Positions 1 through 5,070 of a stretch of DNA of 8,277 nt are shown in pieces. The position numbers and the translations under genes were made by a program. Location of the stretch: assembly GCA_030044475.1 (NCBI GenBank), contig JASHVP010000035.1, positions 1 through 8,277 of the forward strand. The letters run 5' to 3'. Within the stretch, counting starts at the first letter, position 1. Each line of letters starts with the position of its first letter. This stretch comes from Thermoplasmata archaeon. Its GTDB lineage: Archaea; Thermoplasmatota; Thermoplasmata; Lutacidiplasmatales; UBA184. The notes under the pieces are model-generated. The model was not told the DNA's origin and ran no database searches. It saw only the letters and a program-made list of their open reading frames with translations.

Positions 1-2
1 AC

Positions 3-284
3 GATGAGAAGGCCCAGCGGATCGTCTTCGCGCTGCCCGAGACCCGGACGCTGCTGACGATGCACGTCATGCGTCCCGAGGAGGGGGGTCGCGAGCCGGG
101 CACCGTCTCCGGCCTCGTCTTCCGGTCGTCCGACCCGGTCGCCGCCTGCCGGGAGGTCGTCCGGCGAGGGGGAACGGTGGTCCTGGGACCGACGCCGTTC
201 GACTCTCCCGTCGGGACGTTCCTGCGCGCCGTGATCGCGGACCCCGACGGGAACGAGTTCCTTCTGTCGAACCGGACCGACTGA
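3..284 (+). CDS. VOC (glyoxalase/bleomycin-resistance fold) protein, 5' truncated
   Basis: This is the C-terminal part of a vicinal-oxygen-chelate fold protein; the reading frame is open from the left edge of the window, so the N-terminus lies outside. About 93 residues are visible. They follow the second half of a VOC module: a beta strand (GLVFRSSDP), a helix (VAACREVVRRGG), then the hairpin and final strand ending in the family hallmark D-P-D-G-N-E-F-L-L, whose Glu is usually a metal ligand. VOC proteins include glyoxalase I, dioxygenases and antibiotic-binding proteins, and the substrate cannot be told from this fragment. The internal ATG codons near 60 are unlikely starts because the strand just before them (RIVFALPETRTLLTMHVM) is plausible coding sequence. 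The gene converges on another VOC gene 26 bases away. The fold is fairly certain, the function unknown. Confidence 0.8.
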   Translation, partial: DEKAQRIVFALPETRTLLTMHVMRPEEGGREPGTVSGLVFRSSDPVAACREVVRRGGTVVLGPTPFDSPVGTFLRAVIADPDGNEFLLSNRTD

Positions 285-295
285 CGGGTTCGTCG

Positions 296-310
296 GGCCC
301 GGTCCGGGCC
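296..310. terminator. Short GC hairpin between convergent VOC genes
   Basis: GGCCCG (296-301) pairs with CGGGCC (305-310) around a 3-base loop, giving a 6-bp GC-only stem in the 26-base gap between the two convergent stop codons. It could end transcription from either side, but there is no clear T tract and archaeal termination depends more on U-runs. In a genome this GC-rich, a short stem like this could arise by chance. Confidence 0.3.
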
Positions 311-775
311 TTACCGGCGTCTCGCACCGCGGCGGGGCCGGACCAGCGGAACCAGCGGGGGCAGGACGCGGCTCGATTCGGGGGTCCGCCAGCTCAGGAG
401 CTCGATTCGGATCCCGTTCGACTCTCGGAGGAAGACGAACCGGGTATTCCCTTGATCGAACCGCGCGACCACCCGGGCCCCGGCGCGCGTAAGCCGTGCG
501 ACCAGTGGATCCGGCTCCCGGACGCCGAAGATGAGCGCTCGGTCCGTGCGCGGGGCCCGAGGGAACGGCGCGTAGAGCGGCGATCGGTTCGAGAGCTCGA
601 ACAGCTCGAGCAGCTGGGCGGTGGCCGGGTCGCGCATCCAGGCGATCCGGGTGCCGTCGGGCATCCGGAACCGCTCCCGGACCCGAAGCCCCAGGATCTC
701 GAAAAAGCGGATCGCGGGTTCGAGCCGGCGGACTCGCACGTCGGCGCAAACGAAGTACGAAGTTCGGCGCACCAC
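311..775 (-). CDS. VOC (glyoxalase-fold) family protein
   Basis: A 154-residue VOC superfamily protein with two beta-alpha-beta-beta-beta modules. Module 1 runs from the strand SYFVCADVRV (residues 6-15) through the helix RRLEPAIRFFEILGLRV to the strand LLELFELS, where E57 or E60 occupies the usual metal-ligand position. Module 2 starts at ALIFGVREPD (about 80-89) and ends at NGIRIELLSW, with E125 in the last strand. The strand-1 and strand-5 positions that hold His in glyoxalase I are not His here, so metal binding may be altered. The start is GTG at 775, with a second GTG directly after it. A TATA-like ATACATT about 24 bases upstream supports a leaderless transcript from 775. The tail after residue 130 is Pro/Arg-rich and probably disordered. 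The gene is divergent from the secreted protein gene at 966. The substrate is unknown. Confidence 0.82.
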   Translation of the reverse strand: MVRRTSYFVCADVRVRRLEPAIRFFEILGLRVRERFRMPDGTRIAWMRDPATAQLLELFELSNRSPLYAPFPRAPRTDRALIFGVREPDPLVARLTRAGARVVARFDQGNTRFVFLRESNGIRIELLSWRTPESSRVLPPLVPLVRPRRGARRR

Positions 776-795
776 GAGCGGAACAGGTCCCCGGG

Positions 796-802
796 AATGT
801 AT
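796..802 (-). promoter_or_regulatory. TATA-like box for the minus-strand VOC gene
   Basis: Read on the minus strand, ATACATT is an A/T-rich island in GC-rich surroundings, centred about 24 bases before the GTG at 775. This is the archaeal TATA-to-start spacing, so the transcript would be essentially leaderless. No Shine-Dalgarno-like sequence precedes the GTG. Confidence 0.5.
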
Positions 803-899
803 CCGTGGCGGTCGTGGCTCGGCGGCCGTCGTCTCGGGACGCCGCGGACCGGCGGACGTCTCCCTCCGCGACGGGTGGGCCCCGGGCGAGCGTCCCGAG

Positions 900-917
900 T
901 TATACGCCGCCTTTAAC
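900..917 (+). promoter_or_regulatory. TATA-like boxes for the secreted protein gene
   Basis: Two A/T-rich elements, TTATAC (900-905) and TTTAAC (912-917), stand out in a GC-rich divergent intergenic region. With the usual archaeal spacing they would start transcription near 927-942, giving a leader of roughly 25-40 bases before the ATG at 966. That leader contains GGGGTG at 950-955, one base different from the GAGGTG seen before two other genes in the window. Confidence 0.45.
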
Positions 918-965
918 TACGCGGACCACGGTGCCGGCACACCCCTACCGGGGTGGGGTTCGCCG

Positions 966-1790
966 ATGGCACCAGAGGGAGTCGAAGCCGGAGACGGTGG
1001 CGAGCAGCATGCGACGACGAGCCTCGGGTCGGGGCGGTTCTACCGACCGCCCGCCCGGGCTCGGAATCCCCTGGGGCGACTCGGGGTCGCGACGGTGGTC
1101 GTCGCGCTGATCGGCCTGCTGGTGGCGAGCGCCCCGTTCGCGTCGGCGACCCCGACCGGCAAGGCGTCGACGACCGTCGCCGCCCCTTTCGGTGGGTACC
1201 CGGCCGTCGCCGTGACGTGGGCGGGATATGGGTGCGGCTTCAAGGAGTCCGTGCCGAAGGCCCCGACGTTTGACATCACCACCGGGATCGCTCGGGGGCG
1301 CGGCTCCGACTCCATCGCCTCCTGTGGATCGTTGAACGACACCATCATCGTGCTCGTGGAATCCGCGGTGGCCGATGCCACCACGTTCACGACGACGACG
1401 GGACCCCACCACATCGTGATCCGGAGCAAGTTCACGTACACCGTCGACCTGACCGCGACCCCGGGCGGTGCCGGCCAGTCGGCGTTGGCGTACGTTCTCA
1501 TCGGAGTCGGTGCCTCGGTCGGGATCGTCGGCAGCACGACGGGGTACAATCTCTCGACGTCCACGTTCGCCAACGCAACGGTGCGCGGCACTTTCTCCGG
1601 CACGTTCACGGACAGCGCGACACTGAGCGGGACGCTGAACCTGACCGCGGGGGTGACCTACGGCGTGAATTTCGGGTTCGAGCTGTACATCCTGTCGCAG
1701 GTGTCACCGGGCGCGAGCTCGGCCTCCGCCTCCGTGAACATGGCGACGCTCGGCGATCACGGCAAGCTGATCTCCATCTCCGAGCCCTGA
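966..1790 (+). CDS. Secreted or membrane-tethered protein of unknown function with N-glycosylation sequons
   Basis: A 274-residue protein from the ATG at 966. The frame stays open far upstream, but the ATG lies just after TATA-like boxes and leads straight into an export signal, so upstream extension is unlikely. Residues 1-38 are a polar, Arg-bearing cytoplasmic segment. Residues 40-59 are strongly hydrophobic (VATVVVALIGLLVASAPF) and end in A-S-A-T, a plausible signal peptidase site, although an uncleaved anchor is possible. The rest is Thr/Ser/Gly-rich with alternating hydrophobic residues, as in a beta-sandwich. C90 (GCGF) and C120 (SCGS) are the only exported cysteines and could form a disulphide. 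Four sequons are present: N124-DT, N195-LS, N203-AT and N225-LT. There is no C-terminal anchor or sorting motif. I do not recognise the family. The gene stands alone, with no close neighbour on its strand. Confidence 0.75.
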   Translation: MAPEGVEAGDGGEQHATTSLGSGRFYRPPARARNPLGRLGVATVVVALIGLLVASAPFASATPTGKASTTVAAPFGGYPAVAVTWAGYGCGFKESVPKAPTFDITTGIARGRGSDSIASCGSLNDTIIVLVESAVADATTFTTTTGPHHIVIRSKFTYTVDLTATPGGAGQSALAYVLIGVGASVGIVGSTTGYNLSTSTFANATVRGTFSGTFTDSATLSGTLNLTAGVTYGVNFGFELYILSQVSPGASSASASVNMATLGDHGKLISISEP

Positions 1791-2069
1791 CGTCGCGCCC
1801 GGCCCGGCCCGACCGGACCCGCCGGCGCCCCGGCGCGGGCGATGGACGTGCGGGCCCGCCCCGGCGGCTCCGGGGGTGACCCGCCCGTCGCCTCTCGGGA
1901 CGGGCTCCCCGAGGCGGGTCGGGCGAGGGGAGCGGTTCGGGGCGGTCCCGGGGTCGAGGGCCCTCCGCGTCGCGGCGCCCCCGCTCCCCGTCGGACCCGA
2001 CTTCCCGACCTCGGACGGATGCGACCGCCAGCAAACTCCTTCTACCCCCGCCCGGATACCCTCGCTCCC
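1791..2069. other. 279-base gap with no recognisable gene
   Basis: Open frames here on both strands give only Arg/Pro/Gly-rich low-complexity translations typical of GC-rich noncoding DNA. There is a weak inverted repeat, CGCCG (1820-1824) with CGGCG (1831-1835), shortly after the preceding stop codon that might help termination. Near the right end, TTCTAC (2040-2045) lies about 28 bases before the GTG at 2070 and is a weak TATA candidate for the next operon. Nothing else stands out. Confidence 0.5.
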
Positions 2070-2339
2070 GTGTTGGACGTCCACCTCGACAGCTGGTTGC
2101 GCACCTTCGGCCCCCGCGGTCGCGAGGAGGTGACCGCCGGCTCGGTCTCCCAACTGCTCGACGTGCTAGAAGGCAAGTACCCGAAGCTTCGGTTCAAGAT
2201 TCGCGACGAGACCGGGCACCTGCGTCGGTACGTCCGGGTGTTCGTCGACGGCGAGGACGTGAGCGCGACCACGGGTGTTGCGACACCCCTCACCGGAACC
2301 GAGAAGGTCGACATCCTGCATTCGATCGCGGGAGGCTGA
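2070..2339 (+). CDS. MoaD/ThiS-type ubiquitin-like small modifier or sulfur carrier protein
   Basis: An 89-residue beta-grasp protein that ends in Gly-Gly. Features seen: strand 1 LDVHLDSWLRTFG; a helix around residues 25-36 (SVSQLLDVLEGKYP); the conserved central stretch LRRYVRVFVDGEDV (51-64); and the family's terminal strand VDILHSIAGG (80-89). In this family the C-terminal glycine is adenylated by an E1-like enzyme and then either thiocarboxylated (molybdopterin, thiamine or tRNA sulfur transfer) or joined to lysines, as in archaeal SAMPs. No E1 gene lies in the window. I chose GTG at 2070 because it begins exactly at strand 1 and has a weak TATA-like box 28 bases upstream. An in-frame ATG at 2019 would add 17 Pro-rich residues that do not fit the fold. 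The gene is followed after 13 bases by the Asp-box propeller gene and is probably co-transcribed with it, which suggests the two act together rather than in molybdopterin synthesis. Confidence 0.85.
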   Translation: MLDVHLDSWLRTFGPRGREEVTAGSVSQLLDVLEGKYPKLRFKIRDETGHLRRYVRVFVDGEDVSATTGVATPLTGTEKVDILHSIAGG

Positions 2340-2352
2340 CGGAGCAACGACC

Positions 2353-3483
2353 ATGGCAACGGACCGCAAGGTGCGGGTCCTCCTGGGGACCCGGAAGGGA
2401 ACGTACGTCGTCGAAGGAGATGCGCGGCGCCGGAGCTGGAAGGTCGGCCCGGTGGCCCACGCCGGCAACGAGGTCTACCACGTCGTGGCGGACCCGCGGC
2501 ACCCCGGCGTTCTCTACGCGGCCGTCAACAACGGCTTCTGGGGACCGAGCGTCCAGCGGTCGACCGACTGGGGGAAGCGCTGGAAGGAGATCGCCACCCC
2601 GCTGACCCCGCTCTCGAAGAACCGCCCCCCGCCGGACGACCCGGGCAACGCCAGCGCGGGACGCCCGCTGATCAACCTCTGGCACATCGAACCGGCGCTC
2701 GCCGACGACCCGGCGACGCTCTACCTCGGAGCCGACCCGCACCTCCTCTTCCGCACCCCGGACGAGGGGAAGAGCTGGGAGCCGATCGACAGCATCAACC
2801 AGCATCCGGCGAAGAAGGACTGGTCCCCCGGCGCGGGCGGCGCCTGCCTCCACACGATCCTCGTCGACCCGCGCGACGGGAACCGGCTCTACATCGGACT
2901 CTCCGCCGTCGGCACCTTCCGCTCCGAGGACGCCGGGCGCTCCTGGACGCCGACGAACAAGGGCGTCGAGACGCCGTTCCTTCCCGAGAAGTTCCCCGAG
3001 ACGGGGCAGTGCGTCCACCACGTGGTGATGGACGCGGCGAACCCGGACGTCTTCTACCGCCAGGACCACGGCGGGATGTACGTCTCGCACGACCGGATGG
3101 ACAGCTGGCGGCGGATCGGCAAGCCGCTCGGCGACGACTTCGGCTTCTGTGTCGCGACCCCCGCGGCCGCCCCCGGTCGGGCGTACTTCGTCCGCCTGGG
3201 CGGGGAGGCCCGGGTGACCGCCGAAGGATACTTCCAGGTCTTCGAGTGGAACGACGCGACGAAGAAGTGGAAGGCCCTGGTCCGCCCGAAGCAGTTCCCG
3301 GGCGATTTCGGGGTCCACCGCGAGGGGATCGCCACGGACCGCCTCGACCCGCCGGGGATCTACGTCGGCACGACCACCGGCCAGCTGTTCCTCAGCCCGG
3401 ACGGCGGCAAGAGCTGGTCGATGGTCCCGTACGCGTTCCCCGGGATCCACTCGGTCAGCGTCGCGGGGCCGGAAGCGAAGTAG
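2353..3483 (+). CDS. Asp-box (BNR/sialidase-type) beta-propeller protein
   Basis: A 376-residue protein made mainly of beta-propeller blades marked by Asp-box motifs (S-x-D-x-G-x-x-W). I see RSTDWGKRW (69-77), TPDEGKSW (135-142), SEDAGRSW (191-198), a degenerate SHDRMDSW (245-252) and SPDGGKSW (348-355), with blade strands such as GNRLYIGLS and PGIYVGTT between them. Such proteins are often annotated exo-alpha-sialidase, YCF48-like or VPS10-like, but Asp boxes are structural and no sialidase catalytic set (Arg triad, FRIP motif) is evident, so enzymatic activity is not supported. There is no signal peptide or membrane segment; it should be cytoplasmic, unlike most sialidases. GGAG at 2341-2344, eight bases before the ATG, supports the start. 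It lies 13 bases after the ubiquitin-like gene. My recollection is that MoaD-like and Asp-box genes also neighbour each other in other genomes, which would favour a joint function. The protein is a candidate partner or target of the modifier. Confidence 0.85.
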   Translation: MATDRKVRVLLGTRKGTYVVEGDARRRSWKVGPVAHAGNEVYHVVADPRHPGVLYAAVNNGFWGPSVQRSTDWGKRWKEIATPLTPLSKNRPPPDDPGNASAGRPLINLWHIEPALADDPATLYLGADPHLLFRTPDEGKSWEPIDSINQHPAKKDWSPGAGGACLHTILVDPRDGNRLYIGLSAVGTFRSEDAGRSWTPTNKGVETPFLPEKFPETGQCVHHVVMDAANPDVFYRQDHGGMYVSHDRMDSWRRIGKPLGDDFGFCVATPAAAPGRAYFVRLGGEARVTAEGYFQVFEWNDATKKWKALVRPKQFPGDFGVHREGIATDRLDPPGIYVGTTTGQLFLSPDGGKSWSMVPYAFPGIHSVSVAGPEAK

Positions 3484-3498
3484 GGCGGAGCGCGCGGC

Positions 3499-3522
3499 GG
3501 GGCGGGAACGGGTTCCCGCCCC
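3499..3522. terminator. Perfect 10-bp GC-rich hairpin between convergent genes
   Basis: GGGGCGGGAA (3499-3508) pairs perfectly with TTCCCGCCCC (3513-3522) around a 4-base loop. It begins 16 bases after the propeller gene stop and lies downstream of the convergent glycan-repeat gene as well. It is very stable and well placed to separate the two transcripts, either as a terminator or as a barrier at the RNA 3' end. No U-tract follows on either strand. Confidence 0.5.
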
Positions 3523-3564
3523 CGCCCCCGGTCCTACGCCCCCGGTCTCGGGAAGGTGCTCGCG

Positions 3565-4122
3565 TCACGGAACCGAGGCCGCCGACGCGAGCGAGCGCAC
3601 GACCGCCTCGGCCGCGGTGGCGCGACCCTCCGGAGCACGGCCCGTTCCGTCGCCCGGGGGCGGAGGACAGCCTCGCCCCGGGGCCGCGGAGCCGTTCGTT
3701 CCGTTGCCGGGGGTCGAGTTCCCGCTCGATGGAGGCGGGGGGCACGGGCCGCACGGGGGGGGCGGCCGGCCCGCGTTCGACGCGTTCCCGGAGGACGCGT
3801 TCGACCCCGGCGGCGGGGGGCACGGGCACGGCGGTGGGGGACCTCGGCCCGCGGCGGTTCCGTTGCCCATCGTGGTGCCGTTGGTCGGAGGAGGGGGGCA
3901 GCCGCACGGGGGCGGCGCTGTCCCGTTCGCGGTCGCGTTCGACGGAGGGGGGCGGGCGGTCCCGTTCGTGGGCGGGGGACATCCGGGCCCTCCGGCACCG
4001 GGCCCCGCGGGCCCGTCGTGCCCGCCGAACCCGACCAGGACGGCCGCGGCCCCACCGCCCGTCGCCAACAGTCCGATCGCCGCCACCACCACCAGGGACG
4101 CCACGCCTCGCTTCCCGCGCAT
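3565..4122 (-). CDS. Membrane-tethered Cys/Pro-rich repeat protein dense in N-glycosylation sequons
   Basis: A 185-residue protein of no family I recognise. A short basic N-terminus (MRGKRG) is followed by a hydrophobic segment at about residues 7-32, a signal anchor or cleavable signal. Residues 35-161 are almost only Pro, Gly, Asn, Thr, Ser, Ala and Cys, in five tandem units each opening with C-P-P-P (C48, C75, C101, C127, C152; spacing 27, 26, 26, 25). Four units carry two or more Asn-x-Ser/Thr sites, ten in all (N53, 62, 66, 81, 87, 108, 113, 135, 140, 143). Cysteines cluster as CxC, CxC and CxxC between proline runs. The C-terminus (about 163-185) is Ala-rich and may be helical. The likely role is a glycosylated, disulphide-braced surface stalk; that is inference. 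The ATG is fixed by GAGGTG six bases upstream. The gene is divergent from an ArsR-type regulator. Its coding strand is C-rich because of proline codons, so compositional artefact must be considered. Confidence 0.65.
   Translation of the reverse strand: MRGKRGVASLVVVAAIGLLATGGGAAAVLVGFGGHDGPAGPGAGGPGCPPPTNGTARPPPSNATANGTAPPPCGCPPPPTNGTTMGNGTAAGRGPPPPCPCPPPPGSNASSGNASNAGRPPPPCGPCPPPPSSGNSTPGNGTNGSAAPGRGCPPPPGDGTGRAPEGRATAAEAVVRSLASAASVP
3640..3981 (-). repeat. Five tandem ~26-residue CPPPP/sequon repeats (about 78 bp each)
   Basis: The units begin at the codons of C48 (3979-3981), C75 (3898-3900), C101 (3820-3822), C127 (3742-3744) and C152 (3667-3669). Each starts C-P-P-P-P (the first has three prolines), continues with an Asn-Gly-Thr or Asn-Ala-Ser rich linker, and most end in P-P-P-C or P-P-P-P-C just before the next unit. 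The last unit is degenerate and lacks an Asn sequon. The repeat is clearer in protein than in DNA, which points to selection on the protein or to old duplications. Confidence 0.7.
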
Positions 4123-4127
4123 CGTCG

Positions 4128-4133
4128 CACCTC
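4128..4133 (-). promoter_or_regulatory. Ribosome binding site GAGGTG for the repeat protein gene
   Basis: On the minus strand GAGGTG ends five bases before the ATG at 4122 and matches the archaeal anti-Shine-Dalgarno core. It decides the start in favour of 4122 over an in-frame ATG at 4290, whose extra 56 residues would be Arg-rich and would hide the signal segment. Confidence 0.6.
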
Positions 4134-4155
4134 GAGGCCTAGGAGGGGGCGGGCC

Positions 4156-4170
4156 CGTTAAGCGAATTTT
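4156..4170 (-). promoter_or_regulatory. TATA-like region for the repeat protein gene
   Basis: The minus strand here reads AAAATTCGCTTAACG, the most A/T-rich part of the left half of this intergenic region. A box at TTAA (4158-4161) would start transcription near 4135, giving a leader of about 13 bases that just includes the GAGGTG; a box at AAAATT would add a few bases. The tandem 11-bp elements begin directly upstream. Confidence 0.45.
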
Positions 4171-4213
4171 CCGAGAATCCTCCGGAATCGTTCCGGAATC
4201 GCTCCTCGAACGC
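4170..4213. promoter_or_regulatory. Tandem 11-bp direct repeats with a perfect inverted repeat; candidate operator
   Basis: Four consecutive 11-bp units occupy 4170-4180 (TCCGAGAATCC), 4181-4191 (TCCGGAATCGT), 4192-4202 (TCCGGAATCGC) and 4203-4213 (TCCTCGAACGC, 7 of 11 matching the third). Within units 2 and 3, TCCGGAA (4181-4187) and TTCCGGA (4191-4197) form a perfect 7-bp inverted repeat with a 3-base spacer, the layout expected for a dimeric winged-helix protein. The array lies between the promoters of the repeat protein gene and the ArsR-like regulator, abutting the former. The period is close to one DNA turn, so bound dimers would stack on one face. The regulator's control of this site is inference. 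Confidence 0.55.
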
Positions 4214-4271
4214 CGACGGATCGAGGCGGCGACCCCCCCCGCTCCGCGACGCCGACCTGACGAACGAAAGG

Positions 4272-4280
4272 AAGATACTC
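4272..4280 (+). promoter_or_regulatory. TATA-like box for the ArsR-like regulator gene
   Basis: AAGATACTC, preceded by the purine-rich CGAACGAAAGG that resembles a BRE, would place the transcript start near 4301, about ten bases before the proposed TTG start at 4310. It supports that start over any farther upstream in the same open frame. Confidence 0.45.
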
Positions 4281-4309
4281 GGCGAGCCAACTCCCTCGCG
4301 GCAGGTCCC

Positions 4310-4612
4310 TTGGACGACGTCGAGCGCCTCCTCTGGTGGTTGGTCCAGGGAAGTGCCGGCGCTCCGACGCGGGTGCGGATGCTCCGGGCGATCCGGGCGC
4401 AGCCTCGGAACGCGCAGCAGCTCGCCGACGTCCTGGGGCTCGACTACTCGACCGTCCGGCACCACCTGAAGGTGCTCGTCGCGAACCGCCTCGTCGAGGC
4501 GGCCGGCGAACGGTACGGGCAGGTCTACTTCCTCTCCTCCGCCCTCGAAGGCCGGTGGCCGGTCCTGGAACGGATCGTCGCCCGACGTCCGAGCGCGGAG
4601 GGAAGGACGTAG
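4310..4612 (+). CDS. ArsR-like winged helix-turn-helix transcriptional regulator
   Basis: A small (100 residue) DNA-binding protein. Helix 1 RVRMLRAIRA (21-30), helix 2 NAQQLADVLG (34-43) and recognition helix DYSTVRHHLKVLVANRLV (45-62) are followed by a wing, AAGERYGQVYFLSS (64-77). This is the classic ArsR/archaeal wHTH pattern, including the S-T-V-R-x-H-L-x-x-L signature. No cysteine is present, so metal sensing of the ArsR/SmtB kind is unlikely. The open frame extends far left, but upstream it only reads antisense to the repeat protein. TTG at 4310 fits the TATA-like box and gives MDDVERLLWWL just before helix 1; a GTG/ATG start a little downstream is possible. Three bases separate it from the membrane protein gene, so they form an operon. 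The divergent repeat array may be its operator, implying autoregulation and control of the repeat protein gene. Confidence 0.82.
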   Translation: MDDVERLLWWLVQGSAGAPTRVRMLRAIRAQPRNAQQLADVLGLDYSTVRHHLKVLVANRLVEAAGERYGQVYFLSSALEGRWPVLERIVARRPSAEGRT

Positions 4613-4615
4613 CAG

Positions 4616-5056
4616 ATGACGACGGTAGGTGGGGACCGGAGCTTCGGGTCGGCCGGCGTGTGGGTGCTCCTCGTGGTGGTCGTCGGGGTGGGACTGGGGA
4701 CCCTGCTCGCGCTCACCCTGCCGGGCCCTCCGGCCGGTCCCCCGTCCGGGCCGGGCGCCGGGCCGATCCCGCCCCACGCGCTGAACGTCGCGATGGTCGT
4801 CCTCTCGTCGGTCAGCATCGCGCTCCTCCTCGCGCTGCTCGTCGTCTACGGGCGGACGTACCGGACGACCCGGGCCCCGTTCGTGCTCGGGTTGTGGGTC
4901 TTCCTCCTGGCGCTCCTCCTCGAGAGCATCCTGAGCTCCCCGCTGCTGTTCACCGCGTTCGGGGTCGGCCCCGGGAGCCTCGGCCGGTTCCTCACGTTCG
5001 GCCAGCTGCTGATGTGCGTCGCGCTGACGATCTTCCTGTACCTGAGCCTGGAGTAG
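4616..5056 (+). CDS. Four-helix integral membrane protein, partner of the adjacent wHTH regulator (DUF7521-like)
   Basis: A 146-residue membrane protein. Four hydrophobic segments are visible at about 13-35, 54-77, 88-112 and 122-144. The first is followed by a Pro/Gly-rich extracytoplasmic loop (PGPPAGPPSGPGAGPIPP). Between helices 2 and 3 lies a short basic loop, YGRTYRTTRAP. This size and arrangement, directly after a small wHTH gene, resembles archaeal gene pairs annotated as winged-helix protein plus DUF7521 membrane protein; I base this on the pattern, not on a search. The biochemical role of such partners is not known to me. One idea is that the membrane protein senses envelope state and sequesters or signals to the regulator. 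AAGGA (4603-4607), eight bases before the ATG, supports the start. The gene converges with the minus-strand membrane protein gene, 14 bases away. Confidence 0.75.
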   Translation: MTTVGGDRSFGSAGVWVLLVVVVGVGLGTLLALTLPGPPAGPPSGPGAGPIPPHALNVAMVVLSSVSIALLLALLVVYGRTYRTTRAPFVLGLWVFLLALLLESILSSPLLFTAFGVGPGSLGRFLTFGQLLMCVALTIFLYLSLE

Positions 5057-5070
5057 CGAGGTCCGGGGCG

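Noticed and set aside
621..965. N-terminal extension of the secreted protein gene to 621
   Set aside because: The extension overlaps the opposite-strand VOC gene, is Arg/Ser-rich, and would bury the signal segment more than 150 residues inside the protein. TATA-like boxes lie within it.
2019..2069. ATG at 2019 as the start of the MoaD-like gene
   Set aside because: It adds a Pro-rich stretch outside the beta-grasp fold and has no upstream promoter or RBS; GTG 2070 begins at strand 1.
2290..3450. A 386-codon open frame antisense to the propeller gene
   Set aside because: Its low-complexity Arg/Val/Asp/Glu-rich translation is a shadow of the Asp-box gene.
2353..3483. Annotation as a functional sialidase
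   Set aside because: Asp boxes alone are structural; the catalytic Arg triad and FRIP-type motif are not visible and there is no export signal.
3735..3970. G-quadruplex-forming element on the plus strand
   Set aside because: Many G4-G8 runs would allow it, but they follow directly from CCC/CCG proline codons on the coding strand, so no separate function need be assumed.
4170..4213. CRISPR array
   Set aside because: The 11-bp units are directly adjacent with no spacers; this is an operator-like tandem repeat.
3617..4309. N-terminal extension of the wHTH gene with Gly/His-rich repeats
   Set aside because: The Gly-rich sequence is the antisense reading of the CPPPP repeats. The minus strand has the signal segment, RBS and sequons, and the regulator is complete from 4310.
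4310..4612. Metal-sensing ArsR/SmtB repressor
   Set aside because: The protein has no cysteines and no evident metal-binding His/Asp cluster.
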